A stretch of 64,000 nucleotides of DNA from an uncultured Sphingomonadaceae bacterium (GCA_947258815.1 CAMYJW010000030.1:1-64000); one strand, 5' to 3'; positions 50,351 through 60,733 are shown, numbered from the stretch's first letter. Notes: generated by a model from the letters alone, not told the origin. A program made the numbers and translations.

Positions 50351-52036
50351 ATGACCATGCTGCAAAACCCGTCGGCCAAGTACCGGCCTTTTCCGCAGAT
50401 TGATTTGCCCGATCGCCAGTGGCCGGGCCGAACCATCACATCCGCGCCGCGCTGGCTTTCAACCGATCTGCGCGATGGCAATCAGGCGCTGATCGATCCG
50501 ATGGGATCGGAAAAGAAAACGCGCTTTTTCGATCTGCTTGTCAAAATCGGCCTCAAGGAAATCGAAGTTGGCTTCCCCAGCGCGGGGGCAACCGAATTTG
50601 ATTTCATTCGCGGCCTTGTCGATAGCGGGCGCATTCCCGATGATGTGAAAGTGCAGGTCCTCACGCAGTCCCGCGAAGATCTGATCACGCGCTCATTCGA
50701 AAGTCTGGCGGGCAACCATTCGGCGATCATCCACCTTTACAACGCGGTATCGCCGTTGTGGCGTCAGGTCGTGTTCGGGATGGAGCAAAAGGATATCCGC
50801 GCGATTGCCGAAAACGGCGCGAAAGTCTTGCGCGATCAGGCTGCGCGTTATCCCGAGACGGACTGGCATTTTGAATATTCGCCCGAAACATTCTCTACCG
50901 CCGAACTCGATTTCAGCATCGAGTGCTGCGAAGCGGTTATGAATGTGCTGGCGCCCACCCCCGATCGCCCGATCATCCTCAACCTGCCGGCCACGGTGGA
51001 AGCGGCAACGCCCAACATCTATGCCGATCAGATCGAGTATTTCTGCCGCAATCTGCCCAACCGCGAAAGTGCGGTTATCAGCCTGCACACGCATAACGAT
51101 CGCGGCACCGGCGTTGCGGCGGCGGAACTGGGCCTGATGGCCGGGGCAGACCGCATCGAAGGCTGCCTGTTCGGCAATGGAGAGCGCACCGGAAACTGCT
51201 GTCTGGTGACAGTCGCGCTCAACATGTACACGCAGGGCATCAATCCGAACCTCGATTTTTCCGACATTGATGAAGTTATTCAGACAGTTGAATACTGCAA
51301 TCAACTGCCCGTGGCAGAGCGCCATCCTTATGGCGGCGATCTGGTGTTCACGGCCTTTTCCGGCAGCCATCAGGACGCAATCAAAAAGGGTTTTGCAGCG
51401 CAGGAACAGCGCAACGATGAACAATGGTCCATCCCCTATCTGCCAATCGATCCTGCCGATCTGGGCCGCAATTACGAAGCCGTGATTCGCGTAAACTCGC
51501 AATCGGGCAAAGGCGGATTTGCATGGGTGATTGAACAGGATCAGGGCCTTAAACTGCCCAAGCGGATGCAGGCGCATTTTTCATCGCATGTGCAGGATCT
51601 GGCGGACGAGCTGGGCCGCGAATTGCAGGCACAGGATATCTGGGACGTTTTCCAGCGCACGTATCGCCTGTCCGGCGATCAGCATTTCACGCTGGCGACG
51701 TATCAGGAAACGCGCGAGCCGGACAAATCGCGGATCTTCGCGGGCAAGATCATCGTGGATGGTCAGGAACAGTCGGTATCGGGGCGCGGCAACGGCCTGA
51801 TTTCGGCAATCGTGGCGGCGCTTGACGAGCACTTTGGCGTGAAGCTTGAAGTGAAGGACTATACCGAACACGCGATGTCAACCGGATCGGACGCCACGGC
51901 GGCAGCCTACGTCGAATGTCTCACGCCCGGCGGCCAGACCGTCTGGGGCGTTGGCATTCACAGCGATGTTTCCACTGCCAGCGTGCGCGCGCTGCTGAGC
52001 GCGGCCAACACGGTTGTGGCATCGGCGGCGCGCTGA
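50351..52036 (+). CDS. leuA: 2-isopropylmalate synthase
   Basis: This 561-aa enzyme of the longer LeuA class has the metal/substrate block [19 protein letters not shown], the HxH motif in [39 protein letters not shown], and a C-terminal regulatory LeuA_dimer domain (about 440-555) for leucine feedback. It commits 2-ketoisovalerate, made by the ilv enzymes nearby, to leucine. Transcribed divergently from the epoxide hydrolase and apparently alone. Confidence 0.95.
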   Translation: MTMLQNPSAKYRPFPQIDLPDRQWPGRTITSAPRWLSTDLRDGNQALIDPMGSEKKTRFFDLLVKIGLKEIEVGFPSAGATEFDFIRGLVDSGRIPDDVKVQVLTQSREDLITRSFESLAGNHSAIIHLYNAVSPLWRQVVFGMEQKDIRAIAENGAKVLRDQAARYPETDWHFEYSPETFSTAELDFSIECCEAVMNVLAPTPDRPIILNLPATVEAATPNIYADQIEYFCRNLPNRESAVISLHTHNDRGTGVAAAELGLMAGADRIEGCLFGNGERTGNCCLVTVALNMYTQGINPNLDFSDIDEVIQTVEYCNQLPVAERHPYGGDLVFTAFSGSHQDAIKKGFAAQEQRNDEQWSIPYLPIDPADLGRNYEAVIRVNSQSGKGGFAWVIEQDQGLKLPKRMQAHFSSHVQDLADELGRELQAQDIWDVFQRTYRLSGDQHFTLATYQETREPDKSRIFAGKIIVDGQEQSVSGRGNGLISAIVAALDEHFGVKLEVKDYTEHAMSTGSDATAAAYVECLTPGGQTVWGVGIHSDVSTASVRALLSAANTVVASAAR

Positions 52037-52374
52037 ACAGCCCGTAATCGCCCCGGAATCGCGATCTGGAATTACAGCACGGTCCGATCCGGGGCAGTTG
52101 CGCCCCACAATGCGTCTGCCATGGCATCGAGATGCGTGAAATCGACATCGCGGGCAAGCGGATCGCGGCGATTGAGCGAAAAGCGTCTGCCAAGCGGGGC
52201 AAGCAGTCTGCGGCGCAGTGCGCGCTGAAGCAGCCCAAGGCACATTTTCGTTTCTTCAAGGGCCTGATTCGGGCGGGATGGATGTTGCGCTGACCAATGG
52301 CTCTCTATTGACGTGCCCCCCTGATTTTCCTCCAAGTTGGATTAGAGTCTGGCCCTGATAGAAGGACGGACGAG

Positions 52375-52640
52375 ATGAAGAGAACAGGTTTTCAGAAGAG
52401 CAGATCATTGGCGTGCTGAAGGAGGCCGAGGCTGGTGCGAAGACTGCCGACCTGGCCCGGCGGCACGGTGTATCGAAAGCGACGATCTATAACTGGAAGT
52501 CGAAGTACGGCGGCCTGGAAGTGTCCGATGCGAAGCGGTTGAAGGCGCTGGAGGACGAGAACGCGAAGCTCAAGCGATTGCTGGCCGATGCGATGCTGGA
52601 CAAGGCCGCCCTGAAGGACCTTCTTTCAAAAAAGTGGTGA
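52375..52640 (+). pseudogene. IS3-family OrfA with a frameshift near its start
   Basis: The coding frame (NRFSEEQIIGVLKEAEAG ... [19 protein letters not shown] ... [19 protein letters not shown]) is a typical IS3 OrfA with an HTH and a leucine zipper. The expected ATG at 52375 followed by AAG is one base out of frame with it, and no other ATG lies between the upstream stop and the conserved part. The first usable start is a GTG at 52413, inside the HTH region. A one-base deletion near 52380 is the simplest explanation. Confidence 0.65.
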
Positions 52641-53545
52641 CGCCCGCTGCCAAGCGAGAAGCCATCGCGCATCTTCGGGCTTGCCACGGGATGAGCGAGC
52701 GGCGGGCGTGCCGTGTCATCGATGCCGATCGCAAGAGCGTGCGTTACCGCTCGAAGCGAGGCGACGATGCACAGCTCAGGGAGAGGCTGCGCGAACTGGC
52801 CAACCAGCGCCGCCGGTTCGGCTATCGGCGTCTGCATATCCTGCTGCGCCGGGAGGGCGTGATGATTAACAAGAAGAAGACCCAGCGATTATACAGGGAG
52901 GAAGGCCTTGAGGTGAGGCGACGACGCAGTCGCAGGCGCGCCGTCGGGACCAGAGCGCCCACTCCGGTTCTGGCCTTGCCCAACCAGCGCTTGAGCCTGG
53001 ACTTCGTGCACGACCAGATGGTGACAGGCCGGCGGTTCCGCGTGCTCAATGTGGTCGATGACGTGACGCGCGAGTGTCTTGCGGCGGTGCCGGACACCTC
53101 GATCTCGGGCCGCAGGGTCGTTCGGGAACTGACGGACCTGATCGCCCTGCGCGGCAAGCCGGGGATGATCGTCAGCGATAACGGAACCGAACTTACCAGC
53201 AATGCCGTGCTGGCATGGTGCGGAAAACTCGGCGTGGAGTGGCACTACATCGCACCGGGCAAGCCGATGCAGAACGGCTATGTCGAAAGCTTCAACGGGC
53301 GCATGCGGGACGAACTGCTCAACGAGACGCTGTTCCTCAGCATAGACCATGCCCGCGTTGCAATCGCAGTCTGGGTCGAAGACTACAATCGGGAGCGGCC
53401 GCACTCATCCCTTGGATACGAGACACCGGCGGCGTTCGCCGCCGAACTGAATAACCAATGGCCTGCTGCGCTACGCCCTACGGGCTACGCTACGCAGCCC
53501 ATTGCTTCAGCCGCGCTCATGCGCAAAAACGTGGCCCGGCTCTAA
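52634..53545 (+). CDS. IS3-family transposase OrfB
   Basis: This 303-aa protein has the HTH_21 segment ([33 protein letters not shown]) and an rve DDE integrase core. The core has the first Asp in [10 protein letters not shown], the second in IVSDNGTE and the Glu in [18 protein letters not shown]. It overlaps orfA at a run of six A residues followed by G, the usual -1 programmed frameshift site that makes the OrfAB transposase. OrfB itself looks intact. Confidence 0.92.
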   Translation: MVTPAAKREAIAHLRACHGMSERRACRVIDADRKSVRYRSKRGDDAQLRERLRELANQRRRFGYRRLHILLRREGVMINKKKTQRLYREEGLEVRRRRSRRRAVGTRAPTPVLALPNQRLSLDFVHDQMVTGRRFRVLNVVDDVTRECLAAVPDTSISGRRVVRELTDLIALRGKPGMIVSDNGTELTSNAVLAWCGKLGVEWHYIAPGKPMQNGYVESFNGRMRDELLNETLFLSIDHARVAIAVWVEDYNRERPHSSLGYETPAAFAAELNNQWPAALRPTGYATQPIASAALMRKNVARL

Positions 53546-53880
53546 TCTCAGCTGGCGGAGAGCTGGGGGTCACGTCACTATCTCTCCAACCCGTTCCATA
53601 ACAACGGCGTTATAATGGCGCTGCGGGCCGCGGTGGAGCGGCAGGCCGGTGAGGAGCGTGGATTCTTCGCTGGAAGGAAGAAGCAGGCCGTTTTTGCGAA
53701 AATCGTCGAACCCCACCCGTTCCCGGCCAATCGTATCGAACATGGATCCGAAACAGCGGCTTGAAAGCAGTTGCAGCGGCAGCAGATGGTGACGTTGCAT
53801 CGTGGGATCGTAACCCGGATTTTCAGGACGATTCACAGTGCGAAATGGCATTCTCGGGCGCGCGGCATTTCTGATCATGC

Positions 53881-54618
53881 TCAGGTATCCCGCCAGACCC
53901 AGACTTGCTGGCGCGATTGAGTCGGCTCTGCAAGGAGGCGTTCGCCATCGGGGCCTTCCAGTTCCCTTGGCGCATCAATGCGCCCGTTGCGCACCATGTA
54001 ATCGATCAGCCGGACCGCCAGTTTGACGGTGTCGGCCGGCGCTTCTCCATCACGCGGTTCAAGCTGGATTTCCTGGCCGGTAAAGTGTGCAAGCCCGACG
54101 CTTGCGACGCTTGCGTCGTCGAGTTCTTCGATTGCTGTCAGTCCGAGCGCGGGAAACGCGCCGCCCGACAACCAGTTGAGAATCGCGCGTGAGAAATACT
54201 GCGGCCCCATCCAGCTTTGTGCCGCGTGCCAGCAGACCCCCTCCACCGCCAGCGGCAATGCAATGCTTGCAGCAAGGCCAGCCATCGCGCGCACCACGGG
54301 CATCATCGCGATCTGGCTTGAAATGTGTGGGCCGGGAACCAGCGTTATCGCTTCAAGTTCCGAGACTTGCAGATCCTGTGAAACACCGAAACGATGATCC
54401 ACGGACGGCATCGGCGCCGGATCGGCAGGCGAAAGGCCGATCAGATCGAATGTCAGCCCCGTCGCCAGCAATTCGACCCAGCCCTCCCCGGCATCGGGCC
54501 GGTGGCTTATGTGCGCAGCCGCGCCATCCATGTCGGACGATGACAGCAGACGGTCGATATCATTCGCCGACGGACGTTTTCCGGCCGCGAACAATAACGA
54601 TAACCCCGCCCTGTGCAC
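53881..54618 (-). CDS. Hypothetical protein paired with the AHH gene (possibly DUF4261-like)
   Basis: This 245-aa soluble protein probably starts at GTG 54618. It contains LEAITLVPGPHISSQIAMMPVVRAMAGLAASI, AVEGVCWHAAQSWMGPQYFSRAILNWLSGGAFPALGLTAIEEL and an acidic C-terminal part. The GVCWHAAQSWM and GGAFPALGL segments recall DUF4261 proteins, but I am not certain. It precedes the interrupted AHH nuclease gene by two bases, so the two are co-transcribed. An immunity or partner role is a guess. Confidence 0.6.
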   Translation of the reverse strand: MHRAGLSLLFAAGKRPSANDIDRLLSSSDMDGAAAHISHRPDAGEGWVELLATGLTFDLIGLSPADPAPMPSVDHRFGVSQDLQVSELEAITLVPGPHISSQIAMMPVVRAMAGLAASIALPLAVEGVCWHAAQSWMGPQYFSRAILNWLSGGAFPALGLTAIEELDDASVASVGLAHFTGQEIQLEPRDGEAPADTVKLAVRLIDYMVRNGRIDAPRELEGPDGERLLAEPTQSRQQVWVWRDT

Positions 54619-54680
54619 CTTGCTCTGCAGCTCGCCCCCCCCTTTGTCAGCAATTGTGGTTCTGGGCTGAAAATCATGCG

Positions 54681-54692
54681 AATTCGCGAATT
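54681..54692. promoter_or_regulatory. 12-base perfect palindrome
   Basis: AATTCGCGAATT is a perfect palindrome in the 136-base gap between the flavodoxin-like gene and the gene of the 245-aa protein. It is in position for an operator of the latter gene, but no bound factor is evident. Confidence 0.3.
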
Positions 54693-54754
54693 ATTCTCAT
54701 TTTCGCGTCGAGTTCTGAACGCACCAAGTCAACCCTCGATCGAAGAATACCCGA

Positions 54755-55234
54755 TCAGAAGATGCCGAGACGCAGTCCTTCTGCTAGCGCAGCTCCAAGT
54801 TCCTGGCACGTTACAAGTTTGTCATCGGGCACATTCTTTTCAGCAAGGATCGCTTCTGGCGTCTGAGCATCGAGATTGACGATCACCGGATCGGCAACGC
54901 GTTTCAGCCGCCATCCTGTGACGATGCGTTCCAGTTGAGCAAGTGCTCCTGTCCCGTCCGAACCTGCGGAAATTGCCGTTGCAAAGGGTCGTCCTTCAAC
55001 CTGGCCGAGCAACGGATAATAACACCTGTCGAACATTTCTTTCATCGCACCCGTCATTGCGCCCAAGTTTTCCGGGCAAACAAACATATAGCCCGAAGAG
55101 TCCAGCATCATGTCTGACGTAACTTCACCGGCAGGCACAAGTCTCGCGTCAGCTCCTGCCCCACAATAGGCCGCTTCCGCCATTGACCGGGCTGCCCCCG
55201 TTCTGCTGTGCCAGATGATCGTCAGTAGCGGCAT
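54755..55234 (-). CDS. Flavodoxin-fold / NADPH-dependent FMN reductase-like protein
   Basis: The ATG at 55234 gives 159 residues starting PLLTIIWHSRTGAARSMAEAA, the phosphate-binding loop of flavodoxin-type FMN proteins. SSGYMFVCPENLGAMTGAMKEMFDRCYYPL follows as the second flavin-contact region. It probably binds FMN and reduces quinones or similar acceptors; the substrate is unknown. It diverges from recJ. A longer frame upstream of the ATG is not supported by a ribosome site. Confidence 0.8.
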   Translation of the reverse strand: MPLLTIIWHSRTGAARSMAEAAYCGAGADARLVPAGEVTSDMMLDSSGYMFVCPENLGAMTGAMKEMFDRCYYPLLGQVEGRPFATAISAGSDGTGALAQLERIVTGWRLKRVADPVIVNLDAQTPEAILAEKNVPDDKLVTCQELGAALAEGLRLGIF

Positions 55235-55342
55235 CGAAGCTCCGTCATTTTCCGCAGATACGCGATTTGCCTCAAATTCTGTTGAATTTCGTGCCACATA
55301 TCGGCGACTCCCGACAAGCATTCTGATAGGAATGCCCGTATC

Positions 55343-57130
55343 ATGGCCTCCAGAGACACCTCGATACTAGGGATTGAAACGTCGTTCAGCGGAAAGAGCT
55401 GGCGCTGGCGCGGTGGTAATATGGATGTCGGCGCCGCGCCCGAGAGCATGCAGGACGATATCGTCACCCAGTTGCTGTTGTCGCGCGGGGTGGCGAGAGA
55501 CGATGTAGAGCGTCAGCGCAAGCCTTCGCTGCGCGCGTTTCTGCCCGATCCTTCGCATTTCCAGGACATGGATGCCGCTGCGGATCGGCTGTCCCAGGCG
55601 ATACTGACCGGCGAAACCGTTACGATCTATGGCGATTATGACGTTGACGGCGCAACCAGCGCGGCGCTGCTCGTCCGCCTCATCCGCATGCTGGGTCACG
55701 ATGCCAGCTATTACATCCCCGATCGCCTGCTTGAAGGCTATGGCCCTTCCGGGGAAGCCCTGGTCCGCCTGGCACAGGAAGGCTCAAGTCTGATCGTCAC
55801 CGTCGATTGCGGCGCGATGGCGCATGAGGCGCTTGCAATGGCGCATGACGCGGGCGTCGATGTGATCGTCGTCGATCATCACAAATGTGCGCCGGAACTT
55901 CCGCGCACCGCTGCACTGGTCAATCCCAACCGGCTCGATGAAAGCGAAATAGGCGCCGCGCACGGGCATCTTGCAGCGGTGGGCATGGCGTTCCTGCTGG
56001 GCGTGGCGACCGTGCGCACCCTGCGCCAGCGCGGCTATTTCGATTCCCGGCAGGAACCCAATCTGCTTGGCCTGCTCGATCTTGTTGCCCTGGGCACGGT
56101 TGCGGACGTGGCAGCGCTGCACGGCCTTAACCGCGCGTTTGTGGCACAGGGCCTCAAAATCATGTCGAACCGCGAGAACCGCGGCATGGCTGCGCTGATC
56201 GATGCCAGCAGACTGAGCCGCGCACCAACATCCAGCGATCTTGGGTTTGCGCTTGGTCCGCGAATCAACGCCGGTGGACGCGTGGGCGAATCAACGCTGG
56301 GCGTCCGGCTGCTGACAACCGAAGATCCTGACGAAGCGCGTGAAATCGCCGAACAGCTGTCGCGACTTAACGAGGAACGGCGGGGCATTGAAGCTGCGGT
56401 TCAGGAAGCGGCCGAACTTCAGCTTGAGCGTCAGCACAATCGCTCCGTAATGGTTGTTGCGGGGCGCGAGTGGCATCCCGGTGTGATCGGTATCGTCGCG
56501 GGAAGAATCAAGGAAAAGACCGGAAAGCCCTCGCTGGTTATCGCGCTTGACGCCAACGAGCAGGGCCATGGCAAGGGATCGGCCCGCTCGATTTCAGGCG
56601 TTGATCTGGGCGCGGCGATCATTGCCGCGCGTGAGGCGGGCCTTCTGGTTGCCGGCGGCGGACATGCGATGGCGGCAGGCCTGACAATCGAGGGCAACAA
56701 ACTCGATGCGCTGGCAGACTGGCTCGATGCGCGGCTTGGCGCAGACGTGGCTGTGGCGATGGAAAAGCAATCGCTTCCGCTTGATCTGGCGCTGGCGCCA
56801 CGCGGACTGACGCCCGAACTGGTCCAGACACTGGAAGCCGCGGGCCCGTTTGGCATGGGCTGGCCGGGGCCGAAAGTGGCCATCGGCCCGGTGCGGCTGA
56901 TCAAGGCCGATATTGTTGGCACCGATCACGTGCGGCTGATCGCAGCGGGAGAAGATGGCGCGCGCTTCAAGGCGATTGCGTTTCGCGCGGCCGAAACCGA
57001 AATGGGACAAATCCTGCTTCACGGCACGCGTGACAAGCGGCTGTGGCTGGCCGGACGCGCCAAAATCGATGACTGGGGCAAACAGCTTCAGGCAGAACTG
57101 CATGTGGAAGATGCGGCGTGGTTTGCGTGA
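55343..57130 (+). CDS. recJ: Single-stranded-DNA-specific exonuclease RecJ
   Basis: This 595-aa protein has the DHH phosphoesterase motifs IYGDYDVDGATSAALL, VTVDCGAMAHEA and VVDHHKCAPELP. The DHHA1 domain follows with GGGHAMAAGLTIEG, and then a C-terminal OB-like domain. It degrades 5' single-stranded DNA in recombination and mismatch repair. AGGA lies about 11 bases upstream of the ATG. A tRNA-Glu gene follows on the same strand. Confidence 0.95.
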   Translation: MASRDTSILGIETSFSGKSWRWRGGNMDVGAAPESMQDDIVTQLLLSRGVARDDVERQRKPSLRAFLPDPSHFQDMDAAADRLSQAILTGETVTIYGDYDVDGATSAALLVRLIRMLGHDASYYIPDRLLEGYGPSGEALVRLAQEGSSLIVTVDCGAMAHEALAMAHDAGVDVIVVDHHKCAPELPRTAALVNPNRLDESEIGAAHGHLAAVGMAFLLGVATVRTLRQRGYFDSRQEPNLLGLLDLVALGTVADVAALHGLNRAFVAQGLKIMSNRENRGMAALIDASRLSRAPTSSDLGFALGPRINAGGRVGESTLGVRLLTTEDPDEAREIAEQLSRLNEERRGIEAAVQEAAELQLERQHNRSVMVVAGREWHPGVIGIVAGRIKEKTGKPSLVIALDANEQGHGKGSARSISGVDLGAAIIAAREAGLLVAGGGHAMAAGLTIEGNKLDALADWLDARLGADVAVAMEKQSLPLDLALAPRGLTPELVQTLEAAGPFGMGWPGPKVAIGPVRLIKADIVGTDHVRLIAAGEDGARFKAIAFRAAETEMGQILLHGTRDKRLWLAGRAKIDDWGKQLQAELHVEDAAWFA

Positions 57131-57203
57131 TTATGTGATGAGGGGCTTGACCGTGTCGCGCGGCTTTCCTAAAGGCGCGGCCTGCATTGACGCAAGTCAG
57201 TAT

Positions 57204-57278
57204 GGCCCCTTCGTCTAGCGGTTAGGACGCGGCCCTTTCACGGCTGAAACACGGGTTCGATTCCCGTAGGGGTCACCA
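57204..57278 (+). tRNA. tRNA-Glu(TTC)
   Basis: The sequence folds as a tRNA: acceptor GGCCCCT with AGGGGTC, D arm with TCTAGCGGTTAGGA, anticodon stem CGGCC with GGCTG around CTTTCAC (anticodon TTC), and T arm ACGGG-TTCGATT-CCCGT. The encoded CCA is present at the 3' end. The gene is intact and shows no adjacent integrase. Confidence 0.96.
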
Positions 57279-57309
57279 TCCCTTGATGGACTGACATTGC
57301 GCAGCGGAT

Positions 57310-60300
57310 TCAATGAAAATCGCGTGACCTGGGAATAATCCGCACATTTCGCGGATGTGTCGGGCGCGGATACGTCAGGCGTTGATGGCTGCCTGGCGCT
57401 GACCTGTCGGCATCATCGGCGGACAGTTTCTGCAATTCGGCGCTCGCGTCTTCCAGATGCGTGGCGATAACGTGAATCACTTCGTCATCATATTCCACGC
57501 GTCCACGCACTTCGAGCAGGCGCGCGCCCATTATCACGCGGCGGTATTTCTCCATCATATCGGGCCACACCACGATATTGGCGACGCCGCTTTCATCCTC
57601 GATAGTGATGAAACACACGCCTTTGGCGCTGCCGGGGCGCTGGCGGATGAGGACCACGCCAGCCACTTGCACCATCGCCCGGTATTTACGCTTTCGCAGA
57701 TCGCCTGCGCGCATGAACCCGCGCTCTGCCAGCGAAGCGCGCAAAAACGCCACAGGATGCGCCTTCAGGCTCAGCCGGGTTGTCTGATAATCGGTGACGA
57801 CTTCCTCGCCCAGCGGCATTACAGGAAGCCGTGTAACCGCTCGCTCAGCCCCTTCATCGCGCGCCTGCACAGCGGCAAACAGCGGCAGATCCGGCGCGGC
57901 AATCAGGCTGCGCGCATCCCACAGCGCCTGTCTGCGCGACAAACCCAGCGATGCAAACGCATCGGCGCTGGCAAGCCGCTCAATCATCGCCGGAGACAGC
58001 CCTGCCCGCTCTTTCAGCGCGGCAACATCGGCAAAGCCCCCGCCCATCTCGCGCGCACCAACCAACCGGGCAGCGGCATGCTCGGGAAACCCGTCGATCT
58101 GGCGCAAACCAAGCCGCAGAGCGACCGGGCCGTCCTGCTGCTGCCCTGCTGGCTCCAGCGTGCAATCCCAGTCCGAACGGTTCACATCCGCCGGCAACAC
58201 GCACACGCCATGTTCGCGGGCATCGCGCACGATCTGGGCAGGTGCATAAAATCCCATCGGCTGAGAATTAAGCAACGCGGCGGCAAACGCGGCGGGGAAA
58301 TGGCATTTCAGCCAGCTTGAAACATAAACCAGATGCGCAAAACTGGCGGCATGGCTTTCAGGAAAGCCATATTCGCCAAACCCCTTGATCTGGTTGAAAC
58401 AACGCTCTGAAAACTGCGGATCATAGCCGCGCGCAACCATGCGGCCCACCATCATATCTTCCAGTTCATGCACCATCCCGCGCGAACGAAACGTCGCCAT
58501 CGCCTTGCGCAACCGGTTTGCCTCCGCGCTTGAAAACTTCGCGGCATCCAGCGCGATCTTCATCGCCTGTTCCTGAAAGATTGGCACGCCCAATGTGCGT
58601 TCAAGGATTGAGGACAGCTCATCGGGCGGGCCGTGTTCGGGCGCGGGGGCGGGAATTTCCACCTGCTCCGCCCCGCGCCTGCGCTTGAGATAAGGATGGA
58701 CCATATCGCCCTGGATCGGGCCGGGCCGCACAATCGCCACTTCGATCACCAGATCATAGAACCGGCGCGGGCGAAGGCGCGGCAGCATGTTCATCTGCGC
58801 GCGGCTTTCCACCTGAAACACACCCAGCGAATCGCCCTTGCACAACATATCGTAAACCGCCGGATCTTCGCGCGGGACCGTGGCAAGCGTCAGATCGCGC
58901 CCGTGATGCACGGCCAGCATGTCCAGCGCCTTGCGAATACAGGTAAGCATACCCAGCGCCAGCACATCGATCTTGAGAATGCCAAGCGCGTCGATATCGT
59001 CCTTGTCCCATTCGATAAAGCTGCGCTCGGGCATCGCTCCGTTACCGATCGGGACCGTTTCGGTCAGCGCGCGTTCGGTCAGGATAAAGCCGCCGACATG
59101 CTGCGAAAGGTGCCGTGGCATGCCGATCATCTGTTCGGTGAGCTTGAGCACCCGGCGCAAGTGCGGATCGGACAAGTCCATGCCGATTTCGGCCGCGTGC
59201 TTTTCGCCCACTTCCTTGCCATAACTGCCCCACACCGTGCGCGCCAAAGCCCCTGTCACGTCTTCGCTCAGCCCCATCGCCTTGCCGACTTCGCGGATCG
59301 CCATGCGCGGGCGATAGTGGATCACCGTGGCGCACAGCCCTGCACGGTGGCGGCCATAGCGCGCATAGATATACTGAATCACATCCTCGCGCCGCTCATG
59401 CTCGAAATCGACGTCGATATCGGGCGGTTCCTTGCGTTCCTCGGAAATGAAACGATCGAACAGCAGCGCATGTCTGGCAGGGTCTACCGACGTGATTTCC
59501 AGACAATAGCAGACCGCCGAATTGGCCGCGCTGCCCCTGCCCTGACACAGGATGGGCGGATCCTGAGCGCGCGCGAAATCGACAATATCCTTGATGGTCA
59601 GAAAATAGCGCGCGAGGTTCAGTTTACCGATCAGCGCCAGTTCGCGCACCAGCGTTTCGCGCACCGTTTCGGGCACGCCATCTGAATATTCATTGGTCGG
59701 ATAACGCCCTTCGGCTCCTTTCCATGTCAGCTCTTCCAGATATTCCTGCGGCGTTTGCCCTGCCGGATATATCTCTTCGGGGTATTCGTATTGCAGCTCA
59801 TCAAGGCTGAAATCACAGGCATCGGCCAGCGCGCGTGCCGCCGCAATCGCATGGGGCCATCGCGCGAACAGGCGCATCATTTCTTCCGGCGATTTCAGAT
59901 GCCGTTCGGCATTGGCTTCAAGCAGCAAGCCCGCCCGCGCCACCGTGGTCTTGTTGCGGATTGCCGTCATCACATCGTGTAGCGGGCGACGATCGGGCGC
60001 GTGATAAAGCACATCGTTGGTGGCAAGGATCGTCAGCCCGTTCGCTTTCGCCAGTGCATCGAGCCACTCGATCCGGGCGATATCGTTGCCGGTATAAAGA
60101 TACGATGCGGCAATGTGGCCCAGCGTGGGAAACATCGCCGAAAGCACGGGCACCGCCTGATCGAAAGGCAACATCACTTCGTGCACGGATGTCGCTTCGC
60201 GTGCCGGGAATGGCAGCACATTGCTTTCTGCCGTGATTGCGAACTGCGCTTCCGGATCGCGCGGGGGGATCAGCACCAGTTGCACCTCCCCGGCATGCTC

Positions 60301-60729
60301 TGCCAGCATCGCAAGGCTGATCTCGCACACGCCCTTATCCTGCCATTGCCCGTCAAGCGTGCCCATTCGTCCGGCAGAAATCAGGCGGCACAACCGGCCA
60401 TAGCCCGCGCGGCTTACCGGATAGGCAAGGAACGTCAGCCCTTCGACCGTTTCGATCCGGCAGCCGATCACGGGCCGCAGTTTCAGTGCTTTCGCCTCGG
60501 TGTGCACGCGCACCACGCCCGCCATCGAATTGGCATCGGCAATGCCAAGCGCATCATAGCCCAGCGCCCGCGCCGCATGCGCCAGATCGCCCGCATCAGA
60601 AGCCCCGCGCAGGAATGAAAAACAGCTTGCCAGCCCCAGCTCCACAAAGGCGCTACGCTCAGGCGGTTCGATGCCTTCATGGTCAGAAGGGACAGGCGCA
60701 CGCGGCGGCGGATATGGTTTGTCAGGCAT
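57310..60729 (-). CDS. dnaE2: Error-prone DNA polymerase DnaE2 (ImuC)
   Basis: This 1139-aa C-family polymerase has an N-terminal PHP domain (FVELGLASCFSFLRGASDAGDLAHAA, ADANSMAGVVR) and the catalytic palm with the aspartates in PPDIDVDFEHERREDVIQYIY. Helix-hairpin-helix and OB domains follow, the OB with GVVLIRQRPGSAKGVCFITIEDESG. DnaE2 performs translesion synthesis with ImuA and ImuB. A GTTC-N7-GTTC box lies 5-19 bases upstream of the start, and the -10-like TATATA is so close that the mRNA may be leaderless. It is separated from imuAB by a carbonic anhydrase gene. Confidence 0.95.
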   Translation of the reverse strand: MPDKPYPPPRAPVPSDHEGIEPPERSAFVELGLASCFSFLRGASDAGDLAHAARALGYDALGIADANSMAGVVRVHTEAKALKLRPVIGCRIETVEGLTFLAYPVSRAGYGRLCRLISAGRMGTLDGQWQDKGVCEISLAMLAEHAGEVQLVLIPPRDPEAQFAITAESNVLPFPAREATSVHEVMLPFDQAVPVLSAMFPTLGHIAASYLYTGNDIARIEWLDALAKANGLTILATNDVLYHAPDRRPLHDVMTAIRNKTTVARAGLLLEANAERHLKSPEEMMRLFARWPHAIAAARALADACDFSLDELQYEYPEEIYPAGQTPQEYLEELTWKGAEGRYPTNEYSDGVPETVRETLVRELALIGKLNLARYFLTIKDIVDFARAQDPPILCQGRGSAANSAVCYCLEITSVDPARHALLFDRFISEERKEPPDIDVDFEHERREDVIQYIYARYGRHRAGLCATVIHYRPRMAIREVGKAMGLSEDVTGALARTVWGSYGKEVGEKHAAEIGMDLSDPHLRRVLKLTEQMIGMPRHLSQHVGGFILTERALTETVPIGNGAMPERSFIEWDKDDIDALGILKIDVLALGMLTCIRKALDMLAVHHGRDLTLATVPREDPAVYDMLCKGDSLGVFQVESRAQMNMLPRLRPRRFYDLVIEVAIVRPGPIQGDMVHPYLKRRRGAEQVEIPAPAPEHGPPDELSSILERTLGVPIFQEQAMKIALDAAKFSSAEANRLRKAMATFRSRGMVHELEDMMVGRMVARGYDPQFSERCFNQIKGFGEYGFPESHAASFAHLVYVSSWLKCHFPAAFAAALLNSQPMGFYAPAQIVRDAREHGVCVLPADVNRSDWDCTLEPAGQQQDGPVALRLGLRQIDGFPEHAAARLVGAREMGGGFADVAALKERAGLSPAMIERLASADAFASLGLSRRQALWDARSLIAAPDLPLFAAVQARDEGAERAVTRLPVMPLGEEVVTDYQTTRLSLKAHPVAFLRASLAERGFMRAGDLRKRKYRAMVQVAGVVLIRQRPGSAKGVCFITIEDESGVANIVVWPDMMEKYRRVIMGARLLEVRGRVEYDDEVIHVIATHLEDASAELQKLSADDADRSAPGSHQRLTYPRPTHPRNVRIIPRSRDFH

Positions 60730-60733
60730 ATTT

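Larger units (their letters stand above)
52309..53577 (+). mobile_element. IS3-family insertion sequence
   Basis: The element is 1269 bp. Its ends are imperfect inverted repeats beginning TGACGTGCCCCCC on the left and TGACGTGACCCCC on the right strand complement. It is flanked by a CTAT direct repeat (52305-52308 and 53578-53581), the 3-4 base target duplication of IS3 elements. It carries orfA and orfB overlapping at an A6G slippery sequence, as in the IS407-like group. Perfect target repeats indicate a recent insertion. Confidence 0.92.
52072..53878 (-). pseudogene. AHH-domain nuclease-like gene interrupted by an IS element
   Basis: The 5' part (53878-53578) encodes RPRMPFRTVNRPENPGYDP and RHHLLPLQLLSS, the AHH-type HH nuclease motif, up to VVMERVGEI. 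The frame resumes beyond the insertion at 52308 with ESHWSAQHPS and runs to a stop at 52072, ending LDAMADALWGATAPDRTVL. Removing the IS and one CTAT duplicate restores one continuous frame of about 180 residues. AHH proteins are predicted nucleases, often toxins. The gene follows a 245-aa protein gene by two bases, suggesting a pair. Confidence 0.8.
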
